A stretch of 64,000 nucleotides of DNA, taken from positions 166,307-230,306 of the forward strand of contig MNCI01011103.1 in NCBI GenBank assembly GCA_015680685.1, given 5' to 3'. Both the position numbers and the translations under genes were made by a program. Below the pieces are notes generated by a model that had not been told where the DNA came from, did not search any database, and saw only the letters and a list, made by a program, of their open reading frames with translations. Of this stretch, positions 36,125 through 46,977 are shown piece by piece. Source of the stretch: Gnetum montanum. Lineage: Eukaryota > Streptophyta > Gnetopsida > Gnetales > Gnetaceae. Positions within the stretch are counted from its first letter, which is position 1; the number at the start of each line of letters is the position of its first letter.

Positions 36125-38160
36125 ATGTTTTCTTCTTCTCAAAAAAGCACTTCACCACCTAGGAATCACACAAGAGACAGTTGACCGTCTAACATGCATA
36201 ACCGAGAACTGCCAGTTCCTCAACAGTATCGAGTGGTATATACTCATCCTGATGCATATATACCCGATTTTACTTTTATCCTCCATCAGGATGAACAACT
36301 GCATTGGTGAGATTTGCAAGGTAACATAGTGTTACCCCCAGATCAGGCAGTCCTTAACATGCTCCTTCATGCTCTTGCACAGATAAGCATGATGCAACTT
36401 TATGCTGAATATGTTGCAGAAGATTATGACACAAGGGATTACCATCCCACAGCAGCGTAACATTTAAGGGACTCAAGGCAGGAGAGCTACCATATATCGT
36501 TGAAGGGTAAGGGACCCCATAACGGTTCACCTGTCATAAGAGAAATTAATGGTGATGAACCTATCACAATAGGTTCTCCACAAAATGATGTTTCCCCTCC
36601 TAATGATAGTGAGGAGGTGGGGTATCAGAACCTACACTCCATGATACACAACCCTGGTTCTGATTCCCATGAACACCAAGTGTTCAATGAGGGAACACAA
36701 ACACATGACAAAGGTGGGAAATCTGATCGTCATCACGATCGGGGCCGTAGCCATCAAAGAGAAGGTAGGAAACATCATCATGGTGATGGTTCCCCTTCTT
36801 CTTCCCCTTCATCACATCATTCACCCTCTCCTTCCACATCAGGACGTAGTCACAAAGAGCACAACGGTGAGGATAAGGGTAAGCGAGATGAGAGACCTCG
36901 ACGAGAGAGTTGAGAGCGAGGATGAGGGCATTCTCGAGAGTTAAGGCATGAAAGAAGGGAAAGTAGGGAACCACGTAGGCATCATAGACGTCATGAGAGA
37001 GATGATCATGACAAACCCCTACTAGCAACCTAGAGTATGTTAGACATTACGGAGGCAGTTAGAATACCTAGAAGGCACCAAAAAGATAGTCGGATCAAGA
37101 GACTAGACATGAATAATATCCCACGATTCGAAGGGGGATACAATGCTGATCCGTAGAACCACTTATAGGCATTCCACGATACTTGTGCCTTGCAGAATAT
37201 TGAGAATGACTTGCAGAAGTTAAAGTTATTTCCTAGGACACTCATAAAAGAAGCAGAAAGTTGGTATTGGTCCTTAGAGCCAGAAACCATTAGGAGGTGG
37301 AGTACAATGCTAGAATTGTTTAACGATAAATAACAAACGTACTCCAGAGTGTCTAACTTGCGTTTGCAGATCCAAGGATGGAAGCAGGGTAATCACAAAT
37401 CCTTGGATGTTGCCATGGGCCTATATTATGCATTACTACATTGTTGCCTGGGCCATGGATATGCACAACGAGATCAACTCCACCACTTCGTAGATGGGCT
37501 AAGACATGAAACCAGAAGAACCCTTGGGACATATGCCCAAGGGAGATTATCTAAACTTAGATCCCATGAAGTTCATAGATTGTTGGAGAAAGTAGCTAAA
37601 GAAGAAGAGGAGCTACAGAAAAGAGAAAGCCCAGAAGAGCATAGCCGCGATCCTTCCCTCCGAAAGAGGGGAGTGAGATTCTGCGAGGAAGANACGATCC
37701 TTCCCTCCGAAAGAGGGGAGTGAGATTCTGCGAGGAAGAGGATGAATCATCACTCAAAGAGTTGGTGAATATAAAAACCTTGTAGCTTCAGAAATTAATA
37801 ATAGAAGTGTCAGCTAAGGTAGATGAAATATGGAGCTCCTTATATAGTAAAATTGAAACTATCCTAAAAATTGTAAAGGAGTCTAAGGAGGAATGAAGTA
37901 GTGACCATAATAAGAAAAAGTGGAGAGATTCAGACCATGCATGTAACAAGGGTAAGGGAAAAATGACTATCACCGATGAGGTTGTGGACTCTGATATGGA
38001 CAATGACGGTGGATGTGAGATCTGCCAATATGACCATCCTAAGGGATGTTGTCCAATAATCTCACATCTACAGGAGTCTGGGGTGTATGCACTCAATCCA
38101 AGACTTAACAAATGGAAAGCACCCCGAAGGTTACCTTATTCCCAAGGTAACCTGAGGTAG
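36125..38160 (+). pseudogene. Element 3 gag
   Basis: ATG at 36125, reading MFSSSQKSTSPPRN. In order: N-terminal domain with YIPDFTFILHQDEQLH; a hydrophobic helix segment with MLLHALAQISMMQLYAEYV; a ~130-residue Arg/Ser/His-rich RS-like region (about 36670-37010); the capsid-type region from RLDMNNIPRFEGGYNADP (about 37100) through WYWSLEPETIRRW and DGLRHETRRTLG; a Glu/Lys helix; and the zinc knuckle CEICQYDHPKGCC at 38014-38052. About ten stops interrupt it. The 45-bp duplication at 37648-37739 is an assembly artefact, not a frameshift of the element. Nearly collinear with gag of element 2. Confidence 0.75.
37648..37739. other. Assembly artefact: 45-bp duplication around a single N
   Basis: 37648-37692 is repeated exactly at 37695-37739 around the N at 37693. 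Confidence 0.85.
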
Positions 38161-38169
38161 TTCCACCAA

Positions 38170-39300
38170 ATGTTAACATATTATCCAAGTGGAACTCTGC
38201 CACAACCTATTGGGCAACATCAGCAGTGGCAACACCCACAGTCATGGGGGATGCCACCACCTAGGCAAAAATACCCTTACCGACAACCAGACCTATATGG
38301 CTATTACGTGCAGCAACCAGTTTCTCCAAGTGACTCTATGGGTCACACAACCCCACAACGTCACTACCAAGTTTGGGAGTATTTCAGGACTCCTTCTCCT
38401 CTGGGAGACACACCACATGCATAGCACCCTCTGAATCCATCTGCCACTCATACGTCGATAGTTCCACTACCACCTGCTCCAACAATGCAAAGGGAACTCC
38501 CCACTCAACCGCAGCAATGTAATGCTACGAGAGCTGTAAACCTTCAACCCGTTGCTGGTTCTGACAACCACATGAAGAGAAGACCTTTCTTCAAAACCAA
38601 AAGCCCAAACAAGCTCTCACAACCACAAGCGGTTGAGTCTGTACATGCTCCTCCAACAAATAAAGCTTTGGAGCTCTCTTTAAACCAACAACAGGACTCA
38701 ACACATACGATTATGTTAACACATATCATTACTGACTGGATCAAGGTGGGCCACCTTCCCAAGAAACTCTTTGACCCTAAAAGTTCCTTAATCTACCTCC
38801 AATTCGCTAGGAATGAACCATATAAGGCTCTTCTTGACTCAGGTTCCGGAGTCAACTTAATCTCATGAGAAATGTATAAAGCCTAGAACCTACCTCCACT
38901 CAAGAAGAGTAATATTCAACTAGATCTGTTTAACTAGTCCATCATCATTCCTTTGGAATTAGTGGAGGACATCGTTCCCACTGTGTGTGGTTGGTCATAG
39001 CCAGCTGATTTTCTAGTGATAGAAGTCAACAGTAACAAAGGGAACTTCCCAATTATAATGGGGAGGGCATGGCTCAACACCATCAACGCGTGCCTAGGAA
39101 TCCGCAATCTTTCCTTGGAAATATCTAAGGAAAAAATTTATGGAAAGATCGGGACAAAGAAAGTTCCATGCATCACATACAGTGACTCAGAGGATTATGA
39201 CATGGAGGAATGCTCAACATTTCCTTCATGTAACCAGTGTGCATTAGAGGATAACATACAAAGGTGCTTGTATGTAGCAACCACACAATAANCCTTCATG
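38170..39300 (+). pseudogene. Element 3 linker and aspartic protease
   Basis: The linker is Pro/Gln/Tyr-rich (QKYPYRQPDLYGYYVQQP). LLDSGSGVNLIS at about 38833-38868 is the intact retropepsin active-site box, followed by a stop and then FPIIMGRAWLNTIN and a basic tail at 39016-39291. RT does not follow. Confidence 0.7.
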
Positions 39301-39361
39301 TAACCAGTGTGCATTAGAGGATAACATACAAAGGTGCTTGTATGTAACAACCACACAATAA
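39223..39361. other. Assembly artefact: 69-bp duplication around a single N
   Basis: 39223-39291 is repeated at 39293-39361 with one G/A difference, around the N at 39292. The mismatch may reflect heterozygosity or read error between the two contig ends. Confidence 0.8.
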
Positions 39362-39545
39362 GAGAACACCCAGTGGTTGACAGCTAATCAAGAGAGCAAC
39401 CCACCAACATGCATGGAATGAACTAGGGGAACAACTTGCACCCATGACGAAAGCATAGATCCATTGGAGTATGAGCATCGCCAACTTCCAACCCTTAACC
39501 TGAAAACATCAATTGGGAGAAGTTGGACACTTTTAAGAAATTCAA

Positions 39546-41524
39546 ACAAACACTCATTATTTTTGATCTCTCCCTTTCAATTCAGTCATGGGGAAGATGG
39601 CCATCTATGCTGATCATTCGGGGCCCTTAGTTCTTTTAAGTTTTTGTTTTACACATTTTTGTTTTACATGTGTTTGTTTCGCACTTTTTTGTTTTACAAT
39701 TTCTTTAACTTTTCTTGTTTTTGTTTTACAACATCGTTCATACTTTTCCTTTTATTTGTGTGTATGTGTGTGCATTATCCATTTTGTTAAGTTTGTCACC
39801 TAATAAGTGCTCTAAATAATGGTATGAAATGTTTTCTACTGGTTGCTAATGTTTGGATTTTACCTTTAAGATTACGATGTTGATACTAAGGTATGGTTCT
39901 TTTGATATAGCAGGCAATGAGTTCACTTCATCCATACATCCATAAATTTCTATGGTCTCTCTCGGCTTGGAAATGTATAGTCCCTTTCTAAATAAGAACT
40001 ATCAACGAATCAATGATTGGGCATTTCTCAAACTAAGGAAGGACTCCAGGATTGAACATGGTGTGACTTTAAGGGGATTTGATGCATTTGTGTTGGCCAT
40101 TCTCTTGTGTGCTTGGATGTTTTCTTTTTGAGTTTTCTTACCATTCTGACATTTCTCCATCATCGGGAAGCTGAGCTAATAAAAATAACAAAGTCTTTGC
40201 ATGGTGTGGTTCTCACCCAAAAAAGAAAGAAAGAAAGAAAGAAATAGTGAGAATTCAAAGCACACCCCTTAGACAAAATAATCATTTGGGCTACAAGCAA
40301 TAGTTATGGAACTAAAATAACATTTTCCCTCTAACTAAGGCACTTCTCGCTTCCCATTCTCTCCTCCTTCATTTTGTCAGAATGGTGATGGCTCTTTGGT
40401 GAAGGAATTCTTGTTACTTCAAGTGGATGGATTGGCCGAATGCATTAATGCGAAGTCACTGGATGTGGTTTCTTTGAGGCTGGACTTGGAATGGGATCTA
40501 CTAAGTTACATTAATCATTAACTACACAAGGGCTTGTACATCACCTTGTTTTTGAGATTCCATTCCATTTTATTCTTTCCATCATTCTTCCCCCATTGTC
40601 CACCTCATTGCTGGTTGTATCATTAGTGCATATTTTGGTTGACTCATTGTTTTCATTTTGGTAAATTCTTGTGGTTAAGACTTTAACTCTTGTTTTCAAA
40701 TGACATTCCTAGAGCCTATGGACTCTTTGAATGTGGGATTGTTAGGGCATTAAGGGCATGAGCCACCTTTGGGGAGGACCCACTGGCAATCCTATTTGGT
40801 GCACTAGTTAAATTCTTTCCCTTAACATTTTTGCAATCCACTCTATTTTGTTCATTTCCATCTTGACATCCATTTCATCAATGTTATAGTTGTCTCTTTT
40901 TCTCCATCTTTCTTATTCTTTTTCTTTCTCCATTCTATCGCTACTAGAGGTTCACTCTTAGTCTTGGGGGTCCTGACCCAATTTTTTCAATTTTTTTAAT
41001 TTTCTCATAACCCCTACACCTTCAGTAGTCACCACTATTATATCTCCAGACTTGTATCAGCCATACCACAACTCAGCCAATGGATCTTTTACCGAAGCAA
41101 GGTATCAACTGCATTGTGATTCATTTACCCTTGCTAATATAAAGACTGTGTTATGTGTGCAGATGGTAATCATACAACAATGGATTGGATCTGGAGGAAA
41201 CACTTGGAATGGATCGGTGCTAAAGTAGCTATGCAAGGAACAAGATGGATGGCACGCTTACGAATGGACAATAAAAGGCACAATCTTAGCGTTGGCAGTA
41301 TTAGAATTCTTCTTTCTTCTCTCTTCTCTCTCAACTGCCAAATAAGGCTTGATGTCAAATGTATAAAGTGTTCACTCTTGTTGTCGTGAACACTAGTTTT
41401 GTCATGTTTTGTAATCATGATCCATTCACATGTCATCCCATTCACCATTAGTTCCATTCAAGTCAATAATCCCATACCTTCCCAATATTTTTTAAGGAAC
41501 TTGAGGATAATTTTTTATTCAGTC
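39546..41524 (+). other. 3' noncoding region of element 3
   Basis: It begins at the pol-deletion junction and carries CAGTCATGGGGAAGATGG at 39583-39600, the internal PPT-like motif. T-rich DNA, a (GAAA)n run near 40225-40243 and sequence homologous to the 3' regions of elements 1 and 2 follow. No coding potential. Confidence 0.55.
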
Positions 41525-41533
41525 ATGGGGGTA
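41525..41533 (+). promoter_or_regulatory. Polypurine tract of element 3
   Basis: ATGGGGGTA directly before the 3' LTR start TGATGGG. It sits in the context TTCAGTCATGGGGG shared with element 4. Confidence 0.7.
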
Positions 41534-42208
41534 TGATGGGATGTGATATCGCATCCCCTGCGATATCGCATCTTCCCCTGCGATATCGCAGCGTGCCACC
41601 AAATCTATAAATAAGAGGTGGCTCTCCCTTATTTCTCCATCTAGATCTAGACCTTAGCCAAACTCTTACAGTTTTTTCATTCCAGAGTTAGAGTAATTTC
41701 CATGTACCTGCAGTAGGAGTCCCAAAGTGAATGGATCTTTATTTGAGCAAATATTATACCTGAGCACAAGTTTGTGTACAGAAATAAAGATGAAATTTTT
41801 GGATAAACCTTGTAGTGCATGGACTAAGCTAATTGGGACTTTAATTATTATTAATTTTTTAAATGCTTTATTAGTCAATTAATCTTTCTCAACCCTCAAC
41901 ACTCCTAGCTCAATGCATTCAGTACAGCCACTTCGAGCACGTGCGTTACACTTGGTAATCTCAGTAATAAATAGCGTTTGGTAATCCCAAAAGGTTGAAT
42001 TGGTTCAAGGTGTGAACGACAAGTGGGAACGGATACTGATGCTAGGCATTAGAACTTAGTTAGTTAAAGTTAGTTACTTAGTCTCTTCACCCTTTCCCTC
42101 ATTAGCATAGGCAATAAAACATAAAAGACATAAAAATCACATACCTCAAACTTACTTAACCATACAACCATGACAAATACAAGTAAGTCTGGGAAGACAA
42201 CAAACGAT
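41534..42208 (+). repeat. 3' LTR of element 3, truncated (LTR group A)
   Basis: Collinear with the 5' LTR until ...AAGACAACAAACGAT, where the 5' LTR continues TAACCTTAAG but this copy switches to LTR group B. Palindromes: GTGATATCGC 41543-41552, GCGATATCGC 41560-41569 and 41580-41589; TATA near 41607. Spacers between palindromes differ from the 5' LTR. About the last 105 bp are missing. Confidence 0.8.
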
Positions 42209-42947
42209 ATCGTAGCCTAGCCACAATATCGCAGCTTGTCTCCTCATCTATAAATAAGAGATAGACAGATCTAGTAGGAAGTTTTTTTGGAGAGAGTTTT
42301 TAGTTCTTAGTTTCAGTCTTAAGTTTTGAGTAGTTTTTCTCTCAACCCTTCTCTCCCAGTGTATGCCTGCAGTGTGGTGATTGTAATTGTATGACATTCT
42401 TATTCGAGTGTGACGTACTTGGACATGCACATGACTAGAAATAAAGATCGAGATTACTTCATCATTTCAGCATTCACTTAGTTTAATTACTTATTTAATC
42501 ATTATTTATTTCTTTCTTAGTTAATATCTTCTTACCCTAACTCCTATTAAATGCAGAATGAGTACAACTTTATTACGAGCATTTAAGTGTGACTACTTGG
42601 TAATCTAGTAGCGTACCTAGGATCTGCGCTTGGTAATCCAAGTGGTAGTTGTGCATGAAGTCCAAGATGTGTACGAATGATTGAGGAACGGGTGGTCATT
42701 GCACTTAGGCTAGCTTAGATTCTCTCTTGCTCTCTCTCCCTTAGCTTAGTTAATCCCATTTTCCATTACACTTAGGAGTAGCATTAGTATAGGAACACAT
42801 CATACACCTCATTTTGGACTAAACCCTATGCGACCTAAGGATAATTGTCTTGATACCACAACTAGTCCGTCTGCGGAGTTCGAATGGATCGTGCATGAAG
42901 TACTCATATTTGTATGGTTGAGTGTAGGGGTACCTCACCACTCATCA
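42205..42947 (+). repeat. 5' LTR of element 4 (LTR group B), lacks its first ~50 bp
   Basis: It joins LTR A inside ACGATATCGT (42204-42213); a second palindrome, ACAATATCGC, is at 42223-42232. TATA (CTATAAATAAGAG) begins at about 42248. It ends GGTACCTCACCACTCATCA. Compared with the 3' LTR it lacks about 35 bp near 42830. Confidence 0.75.
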
Positions 42948-42948
42948 T

Positions 42949-42966
42949 TGGCATCATTGTCAGGGA
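42949..42966 (+). promoter_or_regulatory. Primer-binding site of element 4 (decayed)
   Basis: TGGCATCATTGTCAGGGA, one base after the LTR; the tRNA-Asp-type PBS with C-to-T changes. Confidence 0.6.
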
Positions 42967-43077
42967 ATAGTGCTAGTTATCTAGATTAGTTATATCATAC
43001 AAGGTTGTTGTATAGGAATTAACGATATATCTTTTATGAAGAAATAATTATAAAAATTCACATACAATTTCACAACC

Positions 43078-45061
43078 ATGCCTCTCTTACAAGACTATAA
43101 TAATGCCACATCTAGTGAGGAAGTTCATTAGAGAACCAATGAACTATGTAACAATGAAGATTGGAGGATGCAACTTGAGGTGGGGGTTTCTTATAAACAT
43201 AAATGAAAGAAATGTCATCCCAATGAACAAAAGAATAACTTACCCGATGATGATGAACCCCTACTAGCCACTACAAGCTTAATGCAAATAAAAGAGGCTA
43301 TTTGAATCTCACATAGGCATCATAAAGAGAGCCGCCTACCCAGGCTTGATTTAAACAACTTTTCCAATTTTTCAGGATGCTATGACTTAGATCCGCAACA
43401 ACATTTACAAGCCTTCTACGATGCCTATACATGGAACAACATTGATAACGGTTGGCAAAAACTCAAGCTCTTTCCTATGACACTCGCTGGCCAAGCAAAA
43501 GTATGGTATAGATCGTTAAGACCAAATTCAATACGACGTTGGCCAACAATGGTAGAACTCTTTAACGAAAGATACCAAACCTATGCAAAAGTGTCAGCCT
43601 TGAGGAAACAAATCCAAGAGTGGAAACAAGCACAACATGAACCCTTGGACATGGCGTTAGAAAGATATTATGCACTATTAAACAATTGTACAGGCCATGA
43701 GTTCTTTGAGGAAAGGCTAATGTATCATATCATTGATGGGCTTCATGATGCAACAAGAGAAACCCTAGGGATGTATGCCCAAGGTCAATTATACAAACTA
43801 CGAACCCATTAATTCCAAGAGCTTATTAAGAAGGTAGCAAAAGAAGAAGGAAAAATAACTAGATGGGAGAATGTTGAAAAACATCAATGGGACCAGAATC
43901 TCAACTTAACAAAGGTCCATAATCACAAAAGGGAGAAATCAACCTATCTCAAGGAGGAAAAATCATCTTTTCCAACACAACAATCACTAGAAGAGGTCAA
44001 GGAAAAGATCACTAAGATTTTGGAATGGACACATAAAAAGTGTGGAGAATATATCGATATTATTGAAGATAGAGTTTTGACAACCTAAGAAGTAGGACAA
44101 AATATCATTAGATAATCAGGAAGAAGGGATGAGGAACATAAGAACTCAACTGCTAATCATACGTATGAATGCAACATTTTCCTGTACGATCACCCCAAGG
44201 GCCAAGGCTTAATCTTGTTACATTTATATGAGCATTGGGAAAACATGTTACACCCAGAGTTCGTACAGATACTGTGTTCGATCACAGTGGCAATAATCCC
44301 AGTCATGGGGGAAGCCACCCCTAAACTGGAGACACCCTTTGTATCATCCGAACCCAAATGCTTATCTAGTTCAACATCCTATTTTCCCAATTGGGTCAAC
44401 ATACTCTATTCCACTGCATTACCATTCTCCTCAATAGTATTAGCCCATGTCCTCAACACAACCACTACCTTGTGCATCTTACAATTCTCCTAATTTTCAA
44501 CATTCTCATCCTTTCCCTCCTTCTACATCGCCATCAACTATTCCTAAGGTATTTGCACCATAGCAACAACCCCCGAACGTTACTTGTGCTACCATTGCCA
44601 ATAGCAGTGAGAGCCCTCAGCAACATCAAAGGTGTCCCTTCTTTAGGAATGAATCTAGGAAGGGACAACACAATTCCAAGGCCACTGCATCCTCCAACTC
44701 AGCATAGGTCCAACACTGTGGTGCATCCTTCTCTTCGAACACAGCACCTCATGTAACTCCATCAGGGCCACCAACTAACACTCCAACAACCATATAGCCC
44801 AATGAATACAGCCATGGAGGGTGACATCCCGATCCTTGCATACCATCTTATGGTCTCAATTATCATGGTGGGTCAACTCGTTATCTGAAAGCTACATCTT
44901 ATAAAGTGCCCCACTATCCTAACTATAATCAAGTGTGTGAACCCCAATGAGATAACTATGACCAAGCTTTGATGTTTCCAACATGCAAGGATCCTCATCT
45001 TTCATTCATTAACCCTTGCGATGCTCAACCATTTAGTTATGGGGGATACCCCCCATTCTAA
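43078..45061 (+). pseudogene. Element 4 gag
   Basis: ATG at 43078 (MPLLQDYNN), 131 bp after the LTR. The capsid-type region starts RLDLNNFSNFSGCYDLDP, with LQAFYDAYTWNNIDNGW, WYRSLRPNSIRRW and DGLHDATRETLGMYAQ (43477-43812 is the longest clean stretch). The RS-like region of elements 2 and 3 is much shorter here. The zinc knuckle is decayed to CNIFLYDHPKGQG near 44170. It ends at a TAA at 45059 after SYGGYPPF, in another frame, so at least one frameshift occurred. Only a handful of stops, making it the least damaged gag here. Confidence 0.7.
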
Positions 45062-46450
45062 AATACAAGCAGGGTTAATAAATATTTTTCATTTTATTTA
45101 GTTTTATAATTTTCTTTAATTTTATAAATTTTTTTAATTTTTTTTCTAGTTTTTCACTTTTCAATTTCTTGTTTTATCTTTTTTTCTTTTTACGTTTTTG
45201 TAAGTAATCTCATCTACGAATAAGACACTCATGTGCCTCATTGGTTGAAGTGTGTTCTATGTTATTGAGTCTCGAACGATCAATTATTTGGATAGTGAGC
45301 CCATTACACCCACTCATTCATTCTACAAATAAGAGGTTCTATCAAGGGTATAGTGATATTCTTGAAATTCTTAAACTTAAAATTAATTTCATGTTCATTG
45401 TACCCAGAATGAAGAAGGATGGACCAATAGGGAATGATTAGGATGTGACATCAAGGGAACTTGCAGATTCTCTTTGGTTATGTTTGTGAGAGTTATCATG
45501 CAATATGGTTGTACCAAGATCCTTGTAGATCTAACGCAAAATAGGAGTAAGAGTAATCAAAAGACACTCAAAAATCCAATGCTGTTCTAGGGGGTTCCAT
45601 TGAAAAGACATGCACCCATGCCTGAAGGTTGGTGACTTCTCTAGATTTAGTAATCGAAAGAGAGAGAGAATAAAAATAAGAAGAAAAAAAAGAAAGAGAG
45701 AAAAACACTCCTCCCTTGAATAAAATGCCAAGTGATCATATGCCTTGTTGTTTTGGTACTTTCATAGTCACTCATCATGGGATGAAATAATGCGGTGTTA
45801 CTGATTAGAGGAATGAACTTGGTCTTGATCTTGGAATGAAGGGTTAATGACATGCTAATCACGCTTTTCACATAGGATTCATTATGCCTTGGGCCGATTA
45901 CCTCATGTCCCAACCTCTACGATCCCTTCTATACCCCATCTCATCTTGCTGTTTGTGTAATTTTTGCTCATGTCTAGTATAGCGTAAAATTCTTACCTCA
46001 TTCCGGTGATATTTACATGTGTGTGTTTTGTGGAACCAATGCGGATTACATTTAATCTTTCTAGTGCCCATGGACACTTTTAAGTGTGGTTACACAAGGG
46101 CATTATAGGTTGGAACCTGCTTTGGGGAGTACCCACTTGTGTAATCTCTTGTAATTTTCACTCATAACACAGCTCACATACCATTTATTACCCTCAGCAT
46201 ATTGTTCATGATATTCTTTCCCTTATTACTATCCCTTCGAATTTCAACATTCCTATGAACCATTACATGGACTTTTTCTCTCACTTACCACCTGAGGCCT
46301 TATTGATCAATTCCATCCACATATAATTATTTGTGCCTTAAAAACTATCTAAATTATCCTAGAACCCTTTAACATATGCCCACATGTCCTTAATTTCCAC
46401 TTTTAATTCCAGAAAAACCTTCAAAATTTGGTATTTCCCCTTGGGCCTAA
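45062..46450 (+). other. Noncoding spacer of element 4
   Basis: T-rich DNA after gag. The part around 46060-46150 matches the 3' noncoding regions of elements 1-3 (CCCATGGACACTTTTAAG...GGGCATTATAGG). So what normally follows pol here follows gag directly, meaning the whole pol region is deleted. Confidence 0.5.
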
Positions 46451-46463
46451 ACATTGATAGGCC

Positions 46464-46520
46464 GTGATACCATGTACGCGATATCTCGTACACGATATTG
46501 TGTCACATCAAACTATATAT
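46464..46520 (+). promoter_or_regulatory. Internal palindrome/TATA module upstream of the element 4 second ORF
   Basis: GTGATACCAT (46463-46472), GCGATATCTC (46478-46487) and ACGATATTGT (46492-46501) are followed by CTATATATACG at about 46513. This is the same arrangement as in the LTR promoters, but inside the element and about 460 bp before the second ORF. It could be an internal promoter or the remnant of another LTR. Confidence 0.45.
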
Positions 46521-46977
46521 ACGTGACCCCCCCGCAACACTTAACATCATTTTCCACAATTCACGTGGGGGAGTTTTTCGAATTTTTCTCTACGACTTTC
46601 GATTGTGAGACCCTTGCTTTTATGCCTATATCTCGCTTGTTGGTACTCCGATTTTCATTCCGTTTGAACCTACTTGAACTCAAAGTGTTCAACTTAGTCA
46701 TGGGGGAGGGACACACGCCAAATAGCACATAACATTTTTTGGAATTTTTCATCGCCTGAAGGACATTATCAAAGGTAATTATCTATAACATTAAGGATAA
46801 TTATGTCAAAAATAATCTCATCCCTTTAGGTACATCAGGAAAAGAAAATTGGAAACCACTTAAGTAAAAAAGGACTCACTATTATAATATTTTGGGAAAC
46901 ATCACATGGAGATAAAATAAATTAATTAAGACAAGTAGTAAGGTATAGCTTAACTTTAGAAACAACCTTATTAACAC

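Larger units (their letters stand above)
35186..42208 (+). mobile_element. Athila-like element 3: gag-protease only, pol deleted
   Basis: 5' LTR 35186-35980, PBS 35982-35999, gag 36125-38160, linker and protease 38170-39300, 3' noncoding DNA from about 39546, PPT 41525-41533, 3' LTR from 41534 cut at about 42208. Just after the protease the homology with element 2 jumps to sequence beyond the integrase end (near TCATTATTTTTGATCTCTCC, 39553-39572), so RT, RNase H and integrase are missing as one block. Any mobility would have needed enzymes from a full-length relative. The 3' LTR runs directly into the 5' LTR of element 4, a recombination junction, so no target duplication is available. Confidence 0.8.

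Noticed and set aside
36684-37028. 114-codon minus-strand frame opposite element 3 gag
   Set aside because: It is antisense to the low-complexity RS-like gag region; the open frame follows from the biased codon composition.
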